Shown here piece after piece: positions 1 through 9,328 of a DNA stretch of 64,000 bases; positions within the stretch are counted from its first letter, which is position 1, and each line of letters starts with the position of its first letter. The DNA is from Muribaculaceae bacterium. GTDB taxonomy: Bacteria > Bacteroidota > Bacteroidia > Bacteroidales > Muribaculaceae. The notes under the pieces are model-generated. The model did no database searches, was not told the DNA's origin, and was given only the letters and a program-made list of their open reading frames with translations. The stretch lies in NCBI GenBank assembly GCA_017626045.1, contig JAGAJP010000050.1:62001-126000 (forward strand). The letters run 5' to 3'. A program made the translations under genes and the position numbers.

Positions 1-867
1 ATCAGATATGCCATTGACGCTTTTCTTCACGATAAAGGGGGTGTCGTAAATACCCTCGTTCTGATTGATACGGTCGGTGGCATTCGGATTGATATAGATG
101 TCCTCACCGCATATCACATAAAACCTCACATAAGTGTTTGCCGACATTTTCTCCAGCTGCTCCGGAGTGACAATCTCATCGTGCTCCTCCAGGTCGATGA
201 AAATATTGAAATATCTGACCATGAAATAAATCTCGTCGATAATAACGATAAGCACCACCACCCACACAAACACATACCAGTCGCGCGCATTCTGGTTTAC
301 ATCCACATACGACATCAAATAATATGCCCATACAATCACGGAAAGTACACCGAATAGACCGACCATGTTCCTGAGCTGGAGGCGGGTCTCACGATATGAC
401 ACAAAACCGTAGTAACCGCGGTCATAGACATTTCCGTGAGAAATTCGGCAAGTTCTGCAAGCCGGCATCGACTTCTTGAAGACGCAAGCAAAGAGCGACA
501 CCACAAACGACACCGGCATAAGGATAAGCGCAGGCAGATAAGGGTCGTCGAAGAATATCAGCTCATGCGGAATGCTGCCGTCATTCCAGATCCTGAGGAT
601 AACAAGCAGGATTGAAACAATGGTGTATGCAAGCAGACAATAGAAAACCGTCTGCATCATGACCATACAGCCGGGCTGCTCCCCTGCCTCATTGTTTAGG
701 ATAATGGTATAGAGGACAGCGCAAATGAAGAGTGACACCACCGGTGCCAAGAAAAACGGTAACATGTGAGTCGCCACAATAGTCACCACAGTGCAGAGGA
801 GCCCCACGGCAAAATTACGCCACAGGTAATAAAACTGCATGCTGCTGATTTTCCTTATATCGTCCAT
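1..867 (-). CDS. Multi-pass membrane protein, partial (C-terminus cut by window edge)
   Basis: An open frame runs on the minus strand from an ATG at 865-867 to the window edge without a stop, giving at least 289 residues. I do not recognise the family. About six hydrophobic segments can be read, in order near residues 16-52 (two helices), 65-85, 105-125, 150-170 and 185-205. A Cys-x-x-Cys pair lies in a short loop after the fourth helix. After the last helix comes a soluble, acidic tail that contains a motif EDIYINPNATDR. It sits 59 bp downstream of the DPP IV gene on the same strand and may be co-transcribed with it. The open frame, membrane pattern and Bacteroidota-like composition support a real gene; the function is unknown. 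Confidence 0.75.
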   Translation of the reverse strand, partial: MDDIRKISSMQFYYLWRNFAVGLLCTVVTIVATHMLPFFLAPVVSLFICAVLYTIILNNEAGEQPGCMVMMQTVFYCLLAYTIVSILLVILRIWNDGSIPHELIFFDDPYLPALILMPVSFVVSLFACVFKKSMPACRTCRISHGNVYDRGYYGFVSYRETRLQLRNMVGLFGVLSVIVWAYYLMSYVDVNQNARDWYVFVWVVVLIVIIDEIYFMVRYFNIFIDLEEHDEIVTPEQLEKMSANTYVRFYVICGEDIYINPNATDRINQNEGIYDTPFIVKKSVNGISD

Positions 868-905
868 AAACTGTCGAAGTTGTGATACGACTTTAGCTCT
901 TCCTT

Positions 906-943
906 ATTCAACTGAGATTCGTGTATTCAATTGAGATTCGTGT
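906..943. repeat. 19-bp tandem duplication at the DPP IV stop codon
   Basis: Two adjacent 19-bp copies (906-924 and 925-943) differ at a single base. The second copy contains the stop codon of the DPP IV gene, so the duplication carries a second copy of the last few codons just beyond the stop. Its effect is probably neutral. Confidence 0.7.
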
Positions 944-3110
944 TCAGGAAATCCACTACTTTTCTATACAACTGAGTTCTGGCATTACACTTGCGCAGCG
1001 AATGATCCATACCGGTGAACACCATCATGTCGAACAGATGTCCCTCGTATGAAAGTTTGGAAGTGTATTTGAGGGTGTTGTAGAAATGCACGTTGTCATC
1101 GCTCGAGCCGCTCATTATAAGGAGTCTGCCCTTTAGTCTATGGGTGCGTCCCATTGCCGAAGCCTCGTTGTAGCCAGCCTCGTTCTGCGCCGGGGTGCGC
1201 ATGAACCGTTCTGTATAGATTGAATCATACCAGCGCCAGTCGGCAACAGCCGCCATAGCCACACCGCACTTGAATGGAGAATTTTCGGCAGACATCTCCA
1301 TGAGGGTCATGTAGCCGCCGTAGCTCCATCCGAAGAGAGACATGCGGGAAGCATCCACATAAGGAAGCGCGGCTATGTTGTTGGCGCCAGCGATCTGGTC
1401 TTCTGTCTCATAACGACCGAGATGCATATAGACACATTTGCACCACTCCTCGCTTCTGCCGCCAGTACCTCTTCCGTCTACAATAGCCACCACATAACCC
1501 GACTGGGCTATGAAGTTCAGACCGTCGAGATGCCAGCGGTTTGTGACCTGCTGAGATTCCGGTCCGTTGTACTGATACATAAGGAGGGGATATTTTCCGG
1601 ACTCGGTGAAGCCGGAAGGTTTCATTATCATAGCGTCCATATCCTCACCTACGGCATTCTTAACTTTAGTCAGTTCGAAGCGGGGCGCAGATGCGAATCT
1701 TGCGGCATACGCCTCATTTAGCTGAAGGTCTGCCGTTTTCTTTCCGGCGGCAGACCAGATTGTATACTGAGGAGGATTTGCGAGATCGCTCCACGACCTC
1801 ATATAATATGAACAGTCAGCGCTGAATGCACACGACTCCCACCCCGGGGTGTCATGCAGGAGCCTCAATACGCCTTTGGCATCCACCGATGCCACGTTGC
1901 GGTTTACCGCACCTAACTTAGTGGTCTGGAAATAGTGCGTACCGACGGCACTTTTGCCGTAGTATGCAGTGACGTTGAAGTCACCGCTGGTGAGCTGACG
2001 GAGGAGTTTGCCGTTATAGCCATATTCATATAGATGAGTCCAGCCTGACTTCTGCGAAGCGATGACAAACGAATTGTCGGCATACTTCACCATCGTATAT
2101 ACCTCGCGGCTAAGCCAGGTCTTGCTCTGCTCCGCATATACCTGAGTGGCAACGGTCGAAGCCGGGTTGACGCTGAATATACGCAGATCGTTCTGGTCTC
2201 TGTTGAGTTTCATCACCATCAGGCGCTCCCCTTTTCCATCGAACCGGATATCGGGCACATAGTCATCGGCGCCAATCTTCAGGTCCATCTCCTTAGTGAC
2301 CCGAGTATTTAAGTCATAAGCGAGAACCGCCACCGTGGAATTGCGGTATCCGGCAAGAGGATACTTATAAGAGAAACTCTTCGGATACGGGTCGCCGAGC
2401 GGCTCGGGGTCGCAGAACGAGCGATAGATGTCGAAACTGTATTCAGGCACCTCCGACTCGTTCCATTTCATGAAAGCGAGCGTCTGGTCGTCGCCGCTCC
2501 AGCAGAGAGTGCACTGCACACCGAACTCCTCCTCATACACCCAGTCGGGAGCACCATAAGAGATTTTGTTGAGCTCTCCGTCGGTGGTGACGGCAATGTC
2601 GGTTCTATAATCAAGATTTGAAATGAAGACATTGTTGTCGCGAACATAAGCCACCCTCAGACCGTCGTGCGACATCGTCGCTCCGCGCTGGGCGCCTTTC
2701 TCCGACACCCGCTGCATGGTGGAGCGCATGGTGTCATACACATAATACTCGGCAGTATAGCTATATCGCCAAATACCCTTTACATCATTCCAGAGAAGGA
2801 TTTTCCTTCCGTTGTCAGAAATGTCGTAACCGTCGAAGGAATCAATCTTCAGGTCACCTTTCACGGCATCGAGGTCGAAAAGCGTGCCGGTCTTCTTTCC
2901 GGTCTGATAACTGTATATCTCGATTTTCCTGCCGTCCTCGCTCACCATGGCATAAGTCTTACCATCGGAAAGCGGACGCATCTCACCGGGTTTTTCGGGT
3001 GCGCTGCCAACGACATCACAATAGTCGGAAGCATCAAGTTTCGCCGCCGGCGCCGACACCGACAAACCGGCAACCGCCGCAAACAACAATATCTTTTTTT
3101 TCATAATCAA
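927..3110 (-). CDS. Dipeptidyl peptidase IV, S9B serine peptidase, exported
   Basis: This is a prolyl dipeptidyl peptidase that removes X-Pro or X-Ala dipeptides from peptide N-termini, acting in the periplasm. The 727-residue protein starts with a Lys-rich signal peptide (about residues 1-22). An eight-bladed propeller domain (roughly 35-480) carries the DWVYEEEF segment whose glutamates (193-195) bind the substrate amino terminus in this family. The C-terminal alpha/beta-hydrolase domain has the nucleophile in GWSYGG (Ser596), the acid in SDDNVHF (Asp672) and His703 in MDH, so the triad is complete. Length agrees with bacterial DPP IV. It lies 45 bp downstream of proS on the same strand, so co-transcription is possible. 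Assignment is firm. Confidence 0.95.
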   Translation of the reverse strand: MIMKKKILLFAAVAGLSVSAPAAKLDASDYCDVVGSAPEKPGEMRPLSDGKTYAMVSEDGRKIEIYSYQTGKKTGTLFDLDAVKGDLKIDSFDGYDISDNGRKILLWNDVKGIWRYSYTAEYYVYDTMRSTMQRVSEKGAQRGATMSHDGLRVAYVRDNNVFISNLDYRTDIAVTTDGELNKISYGAPDWVYEEEFGVQCTLCWSGDDQTLAFMKWNESEVPEYSFDIYRSFCDPEPLGDPYPKSFSYKYPLAGYRNSTVAVLAYDLNTRVTKEMDLKIGADDYVPDIRFDGKGERLMVMKLNRDQNDLRIFSVNPASTVATQVYAEQSKTWLSREVYTMVKYADNSFVIASQKSGWTHLYEYGYNGKLLRQLTSGDFNVTAYYGKSAVGTHYFQTTKLGAVNRNVASVDAKGVLRLLHDTPGWESCAFSADCSYYMRSWSDLANPPQYTIWSAAGKKTADLQLNEAYAARFASAPRFELTKVKNAVGEDMDAMIMKPSGFTESGKYPLLMYQYNGPESQQVTNRWHLDGLNFIAQSGYVVAIVDGRGTGGRSEEWCKCVYMHLGRYETEDQIAGANNIAALPYVDASRMSLFGWSYGGYMTLMEMSAENSPFKCGVAMAAVADWRWYDSIYTERFMRTPAQNEAGYNEASAMGRTHRLKGRLLIMSGSSDDNVHFYNTLKYTSKLSYEGHLFDMMVFTGMDHSLRKCNARTQLYRKVVDFLNTNLN

Positions 3111-3155
3111 TGGGGTCTAAATCAGCCACACACAGGTGGCAGCAAGTCACGATTC

Positions 3156-4637
3156 TCAATAAGAGCGTGCGAAAATGACGCGCCTTTCAGAAGGCTTGCC
3201 GGTGACCATGCATACTCCGGGAGTAGTGTCGCCGTCAAACGGGATGCAGCGGATAGTGGCTTTAGTCTCGTCTTTTATTCTTTCCTCAGTCTCGGTGGTA
3301 CCGTCCCAATGAGCCAGGATGAAACCTCCTTTCTCGATTTTCTCCTTGAATTCCTCGTAGGAGTCGGCGGTAGTGGTCATATCGTCGCGATATTTGCGCG
3401 CTCTCTCGAAAAGATTCTTCTGGATATCATCAAGAAGACCTTCAACCACATTCTCAATACCCTCAAGCGGAAGGGTCTCCTTCTCGAGAGTATCGCGGCG
3501 CATCACCTCGACTGTACCGTTTTCCAGATCCCTTGCACCGATGGCGAGACGGACGGGGACACCCTTCACCTCGTAGTCGGCAAACTTGAAGCCGGGACGA
3601 CGGTTGTCGGCGTCGTCATACTTCACGCTGATGCCTTTACGGCGAAGAGCGTCGACTATGGACTCCACACGCTTAGATATTTTGTCGAGTCCTTCCTGAT
3701 CCTTATAAATAGGCACAATCACCACCTGCAGCGGAGCGAGACGGGGAGGAAGCACAAGGCCGTTGTCGTCGGAATGGGTCATGATCAGAGCACCCATCAG
3801 ACGGGTCGACACGCCCCAGGAAGTTGCCCAAACGTATTCAGGCTGATTCTCCTTGTTGATATAAGTCACGTCAAAAGCCTTGGCGAAGTTCTGACCGAGG
3901 AAATGGCTTGTTCCTGACTGGAGCGCCTTGCCGTCCTGCATCATAGCCTCGATAGTATATGTGTCGATGGCTCCGGCGAATCGCTCGTTGGGCGACTTCA
4001 CACCCTTTATCACCGGCACCGCCATATAGTTTTCAGCGAAATCCGCGTAAACCTCGAGCATACGACGTGCCTCAGCCTCAGCCTCCTCACGGGTGGCGTG
4101 GGCGGTATGCCCCTCCTGCCAGAGGAATTCAGCTGTGCGCAGGAACATTCTGGTACGCATCTCCCAGCGCATCACGTTTGCCCACTGATTTATAAGAATG
4201 GGAAGATCCCGGTAGGAATGAATCCAGTTCTTATATGTGTTCCAAATGATAGTCTCGGAAGTGGGCCTCACAATTAGTTCCTCCTCAAGTTTAGCGTCCG
4301 GATCCACCACGACACCATTGCCGTCGGGGTCATTTTTCAGACGATAGTGGGTGACGACAGCACACTCCTTTGCAAAACCCTCAACGTGCTCAGCCTCGCG
4401 ACAGAGGAAAGACTTCGGGATAAGGAGGGGGAAGTAAGCGTTCTGGTGACCGGTAGCCTTAAACATATCGTCGAGCACACGCTGCATCTTCTCCCATATA
4501 GCATAGCCATAAGGCTTGATCACCATACAGCCGCGCACGGCAGACTGCTCGGCAAGGTCAGCCTTGACCACAAGTTCATTATACCACTGGGAATAGTTTT
4601 CAGATCTCTTAGTGAAGTTTTTAAGTTCTTTTGCCAT
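3156..4637 (-). CDS. proS: Prolyl-tRNA synthetase, archaeal/eukaryotic-type (ProS type 3)
   Basis: Charges tRNA-Pro with proline in the cytosol. At 493 residues it is the short type without the editing insertion found in the longer bacterial ProS, which fits Bacteroidota. Class II features are visible: motif 2 in the region [17 protein letters not shown] (the arginines near residue 150), the [10 protein letters not shown] segment that follows, a class II motif 3-like stretch near [14 protein letters not shown], and an anticodon-binding domain after about residue 290. The C-terminal extension ends in Tyr, as is usual for this type. It is preceded by the DUF4293 gene on the same strand (61 bp gap) and followed by DPP IV. 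The start is the first Met of the conserved N-terminus [10 protein letters not shown]. Confidence 0.96.
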   Translation of the reverse strand: MAKELKNFTKRSENYSQWYNELVVKADLAEQSAVRGCMVIKPYGYAIWEKMQRVLDDMFKATGHQNAYFPLLIPKSFLCREAEHVEGFAKECAVVTHYRLKNDPDGNGVVVDPDAKLEEELIVRPTSETIIWNTYKNWIHSYRDLPILINQWANVMRWEMRTRMFLRTAEFLWQEGHTAHATREEAEAEARRMLEVYADFAENYMAVPVIKGVKSPNERFAGAIDTYTIEAMMQDGKALQSGTSHFLGQNFAKAFDVTYINKENQPEYVWATSWGVSTRLMGALIMTHSDDNGLVLPPRLAPLQVVIVPIYKDQEGLDKISKRVESIVDALRRKGISVKYDDADNRRPGFKFADYEVKGVPVRLAIGARDLENGTVEVMRRDTLEKETLPLEGIENVVEGLLDDIQKNLFERARKYRDDMTTTADSYEEFKEKIEKGGFILAHWDGTTETEERIKDETKATIRCIPFDGDTTPGVCMVTGKPSERRVIFARSY

Positions 4638-4698
4638 AGTTAGGAATCAGGCGTCAGCCTGCTTGTTGATTTATAGTTATAGAAGTCGTTGAACTTCA

Positions 4699-5172
4699 TT
4701 ATCTGAGGCGATCGGCCGCCTCAAGTTTTTTCCAGTCAGAACGGATCATACGCAAAGCGATGATTTCCGCGATTAAAGCGATCAGCGGGGAGCAGATCAA
4801 GACGCTCCACTGCACATCACCACCGCACTCGGAAGAAAAGTCATACACGTCAAAAACGAGAAGCATCACCGAGACCACAGTAAACAGCATCGAAATCATT
4901 ACCGTGTTCTTGTGAAGTTTCTTGCTCTTGTAGCAGAAAATGGCTATCAAGGACATAACAGCGGCAAGCAGACTCACCGCAAAAGCCTCATAAGTGTGGA
5001 CACCTGCCGGCTCACCGGGCGAAGTGGCGATCCCTTCACGTAAAATACCGAGCGAAGTGATATTGAATGAAAAATCATGAAGCTGGATCTGACCGAGCGA
5101 CACAAACGAGAAAATCCCCATCATTACCGCGGCAATCAGCAACATCACGGACTGCCATCTCTGAATCACCAT
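4699..5172 (-). CDS. DUF4293-type four-helix membrane protein
   Basis: A 157-residue integral membrane protein. The start MVIQRWQSVMLLIAAVMMGIF, with Arg/Gln just before the first helix, is characteristic of the DUF4293 family, known only from Bacteroidota. Four hydrophobic segments are visible near residues 8-27, 62-82, 90-110 and 122-145, followed by a charged cytosolic tail. The function of the family is unknown. It is upstream of proS in the same direction. The divergent TPR gene starts 223 bp away; the intervening AT-rich stretch contains a 16-bp inverted repeat at 5222-5237 (GTTTCTTCCAAGAAAC) that could be an operator or a hairpin. Confidence 0.8.
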   Translation of the reverse strand: MVIQRWQSVMLLIAAVMMGIFSFVSLGQIQLHDFSFNITSLGILREGIATSPGEPAGVHTYEAFAVSLLAAVMSLIAIFCYKSKKLHKNTVMISMLFTVVSVMLLVFDVYDFSSECGGDVQWSVLICSPLIALIAEIIALRMIRSDWKKLEAADRLR

Positions 5173-5221
5173 ATTATATTTGTTTTAAATGTTAACTATC
5201 AAAGGAGGAGTCTAAACACCG

Positions 5222-5237
5222 GTTTCTTCCAAGAAAC
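5222..5237. repeat. Inverted repeat between divergent genes
   Basis: GTTTCTTCCAAGAAAC is a perfect 7+7 bp palindrome with a 2-base centre. It lies between the divergent DUF4293 gene and the 737-residue TPR gene. It is too compact for a good terminator hairpin and not followed by a T run, so an operator for a dimeric regulator is possible. No clear TAnnTTTG promoter element could be seen next to it. Confidence 0.4.
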
Positions 5238-5394
5238 GAGTTCATACTTCCCCTTATATCCATTTGAATGCAAAATTAATAAAAATAATGCATGTTTCAT
5301 CGTTTTTTGGCATTTAATTTGTTCTATTTAATGTGGCGGCATTCTCTTTTTCAATATAAGAGCACTATAAGCCGCAATTCAATATAACATAAGA

Positions 5395-7608
5395 ATGAAG
5401 ACATCCAGAGACTATTCCCTGTCGGAACAGACACAGATACTTGTAAAAAACGGAAGATATAAGGACGCGTTCACACTTCTCCGGAGACGCCTGACAGAGT
5501 TTCCCATACCGCGCCAGCTGAATCGGCTGAGCCAGACAGAAAGCACCTACCGCTATCTGCTTCAATACTTTGCAAGCGGAGCGTCGGATCCCGGACGAGC
5601 GTCTGTTCTCGCCGACATCAGGAACACTCTTCTGTCAATATCCTCAATAATCGAAAAGGAACAGTACGCAGCCGACTCATCCCAGCAGTTTTATTCCACA
5701 CTTCGGATGTGTCGGATGCATCCAGCCGATATAGAAGGGATTCTTGCGTCATTATCAGAAAGGAAGGCAATGCTTCAGCTTGCGGAGAGCGCGGGAGCGT
5801 ATTCCGAGAAGGAAGAACGGCAGCTGGAGGAAGAGGAAGGGAAACTGTTTGAAACTCTCTGGACCGCCGACTCCATACCCGCTGAAAGTTACCGTGCCAT
5901 ATCGAAAGCGATTGCCAGAGGGTCACTTCCTGCGTCGTCGACTGCCGCCGCGATCGCGGGCGCGGGTCTCGGCGCCATGCAGTGGTTCAGTCCGGATGCC
6001 GTGATGCTTCTATGCGACGCGGCGTCGTCAGCCGACAGCTTTGTAGCGGCGCGTGCTATGACACATCTCATTTTTGTGATGCACAGATGGAGCGGCATGA
6101 TCAAAGACAATCCCGCCATCATGCAGCGACTCGAAGCGCTGACGGAGCAGCCCGGAATGAAGAAGCGCATGGCAAGCGCAGTGCTCACAGCCATACGTAC
6201 GCGCGACACCTCCAGAGTATCCCGCAAAATGGAGCGAGACGTGATTCCGGGGCTTATGCAACTTGGTCCCGACATACTGAAAAAACTGAGAGACGCATCG
6301 CAGGAATCATCCTTTGCCGACCTTGAGGCAAACCCGGAATGGGAAGAAATCCTTGAGAAGACCGGACTGCAGGACAAACTCAGGGATTTGTCGGAAATGC
6401 AATCCGACGGTGCGGATGTGATGATGGTGGCGTTCTCAAACATGAAGGGATATCCATTTTTCAGAAAGATACAAAACTGGCTGATGCCGTTCTCAACGCG
6501 CCACAGCAGTCTAAGCGCCATCAGCGACAACGACCGCGAAACCATCGGTGAAGTTCTTTCCCTCAACTTCATGATGTGCAATTCCGATAAATATTCTTTC
6601 GCATTCGCCCTCTCGGCAATGCCGGAGACGCAGCGAAGGATGGTGTCGTCACAGATGAAAGGACAGATGGAGATGGTGAGCGAACAGATGAAGGAAATCA
6701 CCGGACTTGGGAAAGGAGAGGTATTCGAGAGCGAGCTTCTGGGATATATGCGTGACCTATATCGTCTGCACAGGCTTCATCCCCGGAAGTCGGAACTGCC
6801 GGATCCTTTCGGCGAGCCGCTTGACATAGCCGCTCTTCCGGTGGCAGGCGATATTCTTGCCGCCGACGCGGAGACACTGCGCAACGCGGCAGACTTCTAT
6901 TTCAACAGACGTTATTATTCCGAGGCATATACCCTCTTCACCCGTCTCGCCACACTTACTCCGGACATGCCGCATCTATGGGAGAAAGCGGGATTCTGCA
7001 TTGAAAAGGCAAAGGATTCCGGCGACAGGGAGAAATCCGCCCGTATGGCAATCGAAGCCTACATGAAAGCAAGGCTTTTCAATCCCGACAGCAGATGGAT
7101 CAGCCGTAGGCTCGGTATCTGCTACCGAGCCACGGGCGACTTGCGAAACGCAGCAGAATGCATAAGGGAGGCAATGCCGGAGACCGAATACGACCACACC
7201 CTGACAATTCTTCTTGCCGGCATCCTCTACGACGACGGAAAATGGGAAGAAGCATTGACTACCCTATACCGATCAGAATACGAACGGCCGGGAGACCCCG
7301 AAGTTCTGCGGCTCATGTCGAAGAGCGCCATAATGTGCGGAAAAGCCGACAAGGCAGCGGAGTGGATGGCAATGATTCCCGCGATCGAGCTCCAGGAAGA
7401 CGACTACCGGATCAAGGGACACATCTCACTTATATTAGGCAATATACCGGAAGCCATGAGAAACTATCGCCTCACGGTGCGTCCCAATGATGACAAACGG
7501 ATATGGAAAAACCGCATTCTCGCGGATGCGGAAACACTCGCCGGCGTCGGGATAGACCGCGACGAGATACTGCTTCTTACAGAAGCAATGGCATACGGGA
7601 TTGAATAA
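5395..7608 (+). CDS. Large TPR-repeat protein of unknown function
   Basis: A 737-residue soluble protein with no signal peptide or membrane segment. I recognise no catalytic domain. Residues 1-110 resemble TPR-like helical hairpins (NGRYKDAFTLLRRRL). The middle (about 110-470) is helical and rich in Met, Ser and charged residues. The C-terminal third (about 490-735) contains several tetratricopeptide-like units, recognisable from segments such as FYFNRRYYSEAYTLFTRLA, ICYRATGDLRNAAECI and LYDDGKWEEALTTLY. A protein-interaction scaffold is likely. It is a stand-alone gene convergent with dnaA, which is a common Bacteroidales chromosomal neighbour type, but no functional link can be shown. Start ATG follows an AT-rich leader without a clear Shine-Dalgarno. 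Confidence 0.85.
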   Translation: MKTSRDYSLSEQTQILVKNGRYKDAFTLLRRRLTEFPIPRQLNRLSQTESTYRYLLQYFASGASDPGRASVLADIRNTLLSISSIIEKEQYAADSSQQFYSTLRMCRMHPADIEGILASLSERKAMLQLAESAGAYSEKEERQLEEEEGKLFETLWTADSIPAESYRAISKAIARGSLPASSTAAAIAGAGLGAMQWFSPDAVMLLCDAASSADSFVAARAMTHLIFVMHRWSGMIKDNPAIMQRLEALTEQPGMKKRMASAVLTAIRTRDTSRVSRKMERDVIPGLMQLGPDILKKLRDASQESSFADLEANPEWEEILEKTGLQDKLRDLSEMQSDGADVMMVAFSNMKGYPFFRKIQNWLMPFSTRHSSLSAISDNDRETIGEVLSLNFMMCNSDKYSFAFALSAMPETQRRMVSSQMKGQMEMVSEQMKEITGLGKGEVFESELLGYMRDLYRLHRLHPRKSELPDPFGEPLDIAALPVAGDILAADAETLRNAADFYFNRRYYSEAYTLFTRLATLTPDMPHLWEKAGFCIEKAKDSGDREKSARMAIEAYMKARLFNPDSRWISRRLGICYRATGDLRNAAECIREAMPETEYDHTLTILLAGILYDDGKWEEALTTLYRSEYERPGDPEVLRLMSKSAIMCGKADKAAEWMAMIPAIELQEDDYRIKGHISLILGNIPEAMRNYRLTVRPNDDKRIWKNRILADAETLAGVGIDRDEILLLTEAMAYGIE

Positions 7609-7622
7609 TCAGTCCCGTATGC
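7591..7622. terminator. Hairpin between convergent TPR gene and dnaA
   Basis: A perfect 10-bp stem (GCATACGGGA with its complement 7613-7622, 12-base loop) spans the stop codon of the TPR gene and lies 24 bp before the dnaA stop. There is no long T run on either side, so termination is inferred from the position between convergent genes. Confidence 0.45.
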
Positions 7623-7645
7623 AGAAATCTTAAATGCGGGAAATC

Positions 7646-9073
7646 TTAGAGTTTTGCGAGACGGTTTATTTCCGCCCTTATAGAAGTCACGGCATCCTGA
7701 ACTTCCTTGGCATACTTTATGCGATCCTGCACGGCAGTGATTCCGTGAAGCACAGTCGCGTGGCGTCTGTTGAGTTTCGCGCCGATCGCCGACGACGACA
7801 GACCGGTGAGGTCATGGCTGAGATACATAATGACCTGACGGGCGTCTGCGATATCCCTTACTCTGCTCTTTGTGAAGATTACATCGGGATTCAGTTTGTA
7901 GTATTCCGCCGTAGCGTCAACAATCATGTCGAAGTTTACAGGCTTGGTGCCTGGGGCTGACTTGACGGTGTGTCGCATCACCTCCTTGGTGAGTTCAAGT
8001 GTCACGGGGCAGTTTAGGGTGATGGAGCGGGTAAGCACACCCATCACGATACCTTCGAGCTCACGTACGCTGCCTGTAGCCGCGCTGGCAATGCAGTCAA
8101 TAATTTCGTCATCGAGAGCCAGACCGTTTTTCCTTGCCTTGAATTTGAGAATCTCACGACGAAGAGCGTAATCGGGTTTCGGGAGCTCCTCGGTGACACC
8201 CCATTTGAACCGGTCGATGAGCCTGTCTTCAATACCGTCAAGCTCCACGGGGCGACGATCGCATGTGAACACGAGCTGCTTACCGTTGTGGTGCATGTGG
8301 TTGAAGATCGGGAAGAGCGTCTCGGCGGTTTTCTCCTTGCCTGAGATTTCCTGGAGGTCATCCAGAAGGAGGACATCTACTTCCTGCTGAAACCAATTAA
8401 TGAAAACCGGCACTTTCTTGTTGAGGACAGCGTTTACATACATGTTCTGAAACTGCCTCATAGCCATGAAAAGCACACGTGCACGCGGGTTGCGCTCCTT
8501 AATCCTGATTCCGATAGCCTGTATGAGGTGAGTCTTACCGACTCCGACTGCGCCATAGAGGAAAAACGGATTGAAGTCAGACTTGTTTGGATTTTCCGCA
8601 ATGTAATGTGCAATGGTGTAAGGCAGCTTGTTGCTTTCGCCAATACAGTAATTTTCAAAAGTCATTGCGGGATTCAGCTGCGGGTCTATCTCCACCGCCT
8701 TGGCATCGGACTTCTTCAGGAAATCGGAAGCCGGGCGCTGCATCTGCTGCATGAACTTGGTGTCGACAGCATTGCTACGCTTAGTGCTCGGATAATGTAC
8801 AGTAGAGTTCTTGTCGCCGCCGATCACCTCCACCTCATAACCCAGACAGATGTCGGGGCCGAACTCCTTGCGCAGAACGCTTGCAAGAAGATTGATGAAT
8901 CGATCCTCATATTCATCAACGAAAAACTTGGTTGGAAGCGCGAGAGTCAGCCTATTGTCCTCATAACGAATAGCCTTTGCAGGAGTGAACCAGGTCTTAA
9001 AACATTCCTCCCCGACATTATCACGGATAATGTCGAGACACTTGTTCCATTTCAATTGATAATCCCGGTTCAT
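7646..9073 (-). CDS. dnaA: Chromosomal replication initiator DnaA
   Basis: Binds DnaA boxes and melts the origin to start replication. The protein has the four usual parts: an N-terminal DnaB-interaction domain (about 1-85), a linker, the AAA+ domain with Walker A GAVGVGKTHL and Walker B VLLLDDLQ, and the C-terminal DNA-binding domain with the signature SSSAIGAKLNRRHATVLHGI. I chose the ATG at 9071-9073 (475 residues, N-terminus MNRDYQLKWNKCLDII), which matches the usual family start. A possible upstream TTG at 9119-9121 lies inside a TAACTTTG promoter element and so would not be transcribed. The gene stands alone, convergent with a TPR gene and followed upstream by an NlpC/P60 gene; no recognisable dnaN or gyrB adjoins it. 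Confidence 0.97.
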   Translation of the reverse strand: MNRDYQLKWNKCLDIIRDNVGEECFKTWFTPAKAIRYEDNRLTLALPTKFFVDEYEDRFINLLASVLRKEFGPDICLGYEVEVIGGDKNSTVHYPSTKRSNAVDTKFMQQMQRPASDFLKKSDAKAVEIDPQLNPAMTFENYCIGESNKLPYTIAHYIAENPNKSDFNPFFLYGAVGVGKTHLIQAIGIRIKERNPRARVLFMAMRQFQNMYVNAVLNKKVPVFINWFQQEVDVLLLDDLQEISGKEKTAETLFPIFNHMHHNGKQLVFTCDRRPVELDGIEDRLIDRFKWGVTEELPKPDYALRREILKFKARKNGLALDDEIIDCIASAATGSVRELEGIVMGVLTRSITLNCPVTLELTKEVMRHTVKSAPGTKPVNFDMIVDATAEYYKLNPDVIFTKSRVRDIADARQVIMYLSHDLTGLSSSAIGAKLNRRHATVLHGITAVQDRIKYAKEVQDAVTSIRAEINRLAKL

Positions 9074-9118
9074 ATGCTGATATCGTATTTCGTTTTTTCC
9101 AAAAGCGGAAAACGTCTG

Positions 9119-9126
9119 CAAAGTTA
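9119..9126 (-). promoter_or_regulatory. Bacteroidota -7 element of dnaA
   Basis: TAACTTTG on the minus strand matches the Bacteroidota consensus TAnnTTTG. The -33 region falls in a poly-T tract with no clear TTTG. It would give a leader of about 40 bases before the dnaA ATG at 9073, and decides against a more upstream TTG start. Confidence 0.55.
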
Positions 9127-9268
9127 AGACAAAATTTCTAAAAAAAAAACGTTAATTTTTTTGGCAATTTAATATAGTTGGTATATGTCTGATTTTAAGC
9201 TTGCATATTCGCCTTATTTGTATTGAATCTAAATAACACAAACTTTAAGCGAGGGTTCCTTAAAACAC

Positions 9269-9296
9269 GAAGACCTGCCATTAAAGACAGGTCCTC
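9269..9296 (-). terminator. Terminator downstream of the NlpC/P60 gene
   Basis: On the minus strand GAGGACCTGTC pairs with GGCAGGTCTTC across a 6-base loop (11 pairs, two of them G-T), followed by GTGTTTT. It lies 33 bp past the stop of the NlpC/P60 gene and before the dnaA promoter, insulating the two. Confidence 0.6.
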
Positions 9297-9328
9297 ACTC
9301 TATATTTTATAAATGAATTTTCAGATTT

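Noticed and set aside
2667..3917. Plus-strand frame of 416 codons crossing DPP IV and proS
   Set aside because: Spans two real genes on the other strand; no domain recognised.
9122..9328. Origin of replication next to dnaA
   Set aside because: The stretch is AT-rich, but no cluster of TTATCCACA-like boxes could be read, and Bacteroidota origins are often not beside dnaA.
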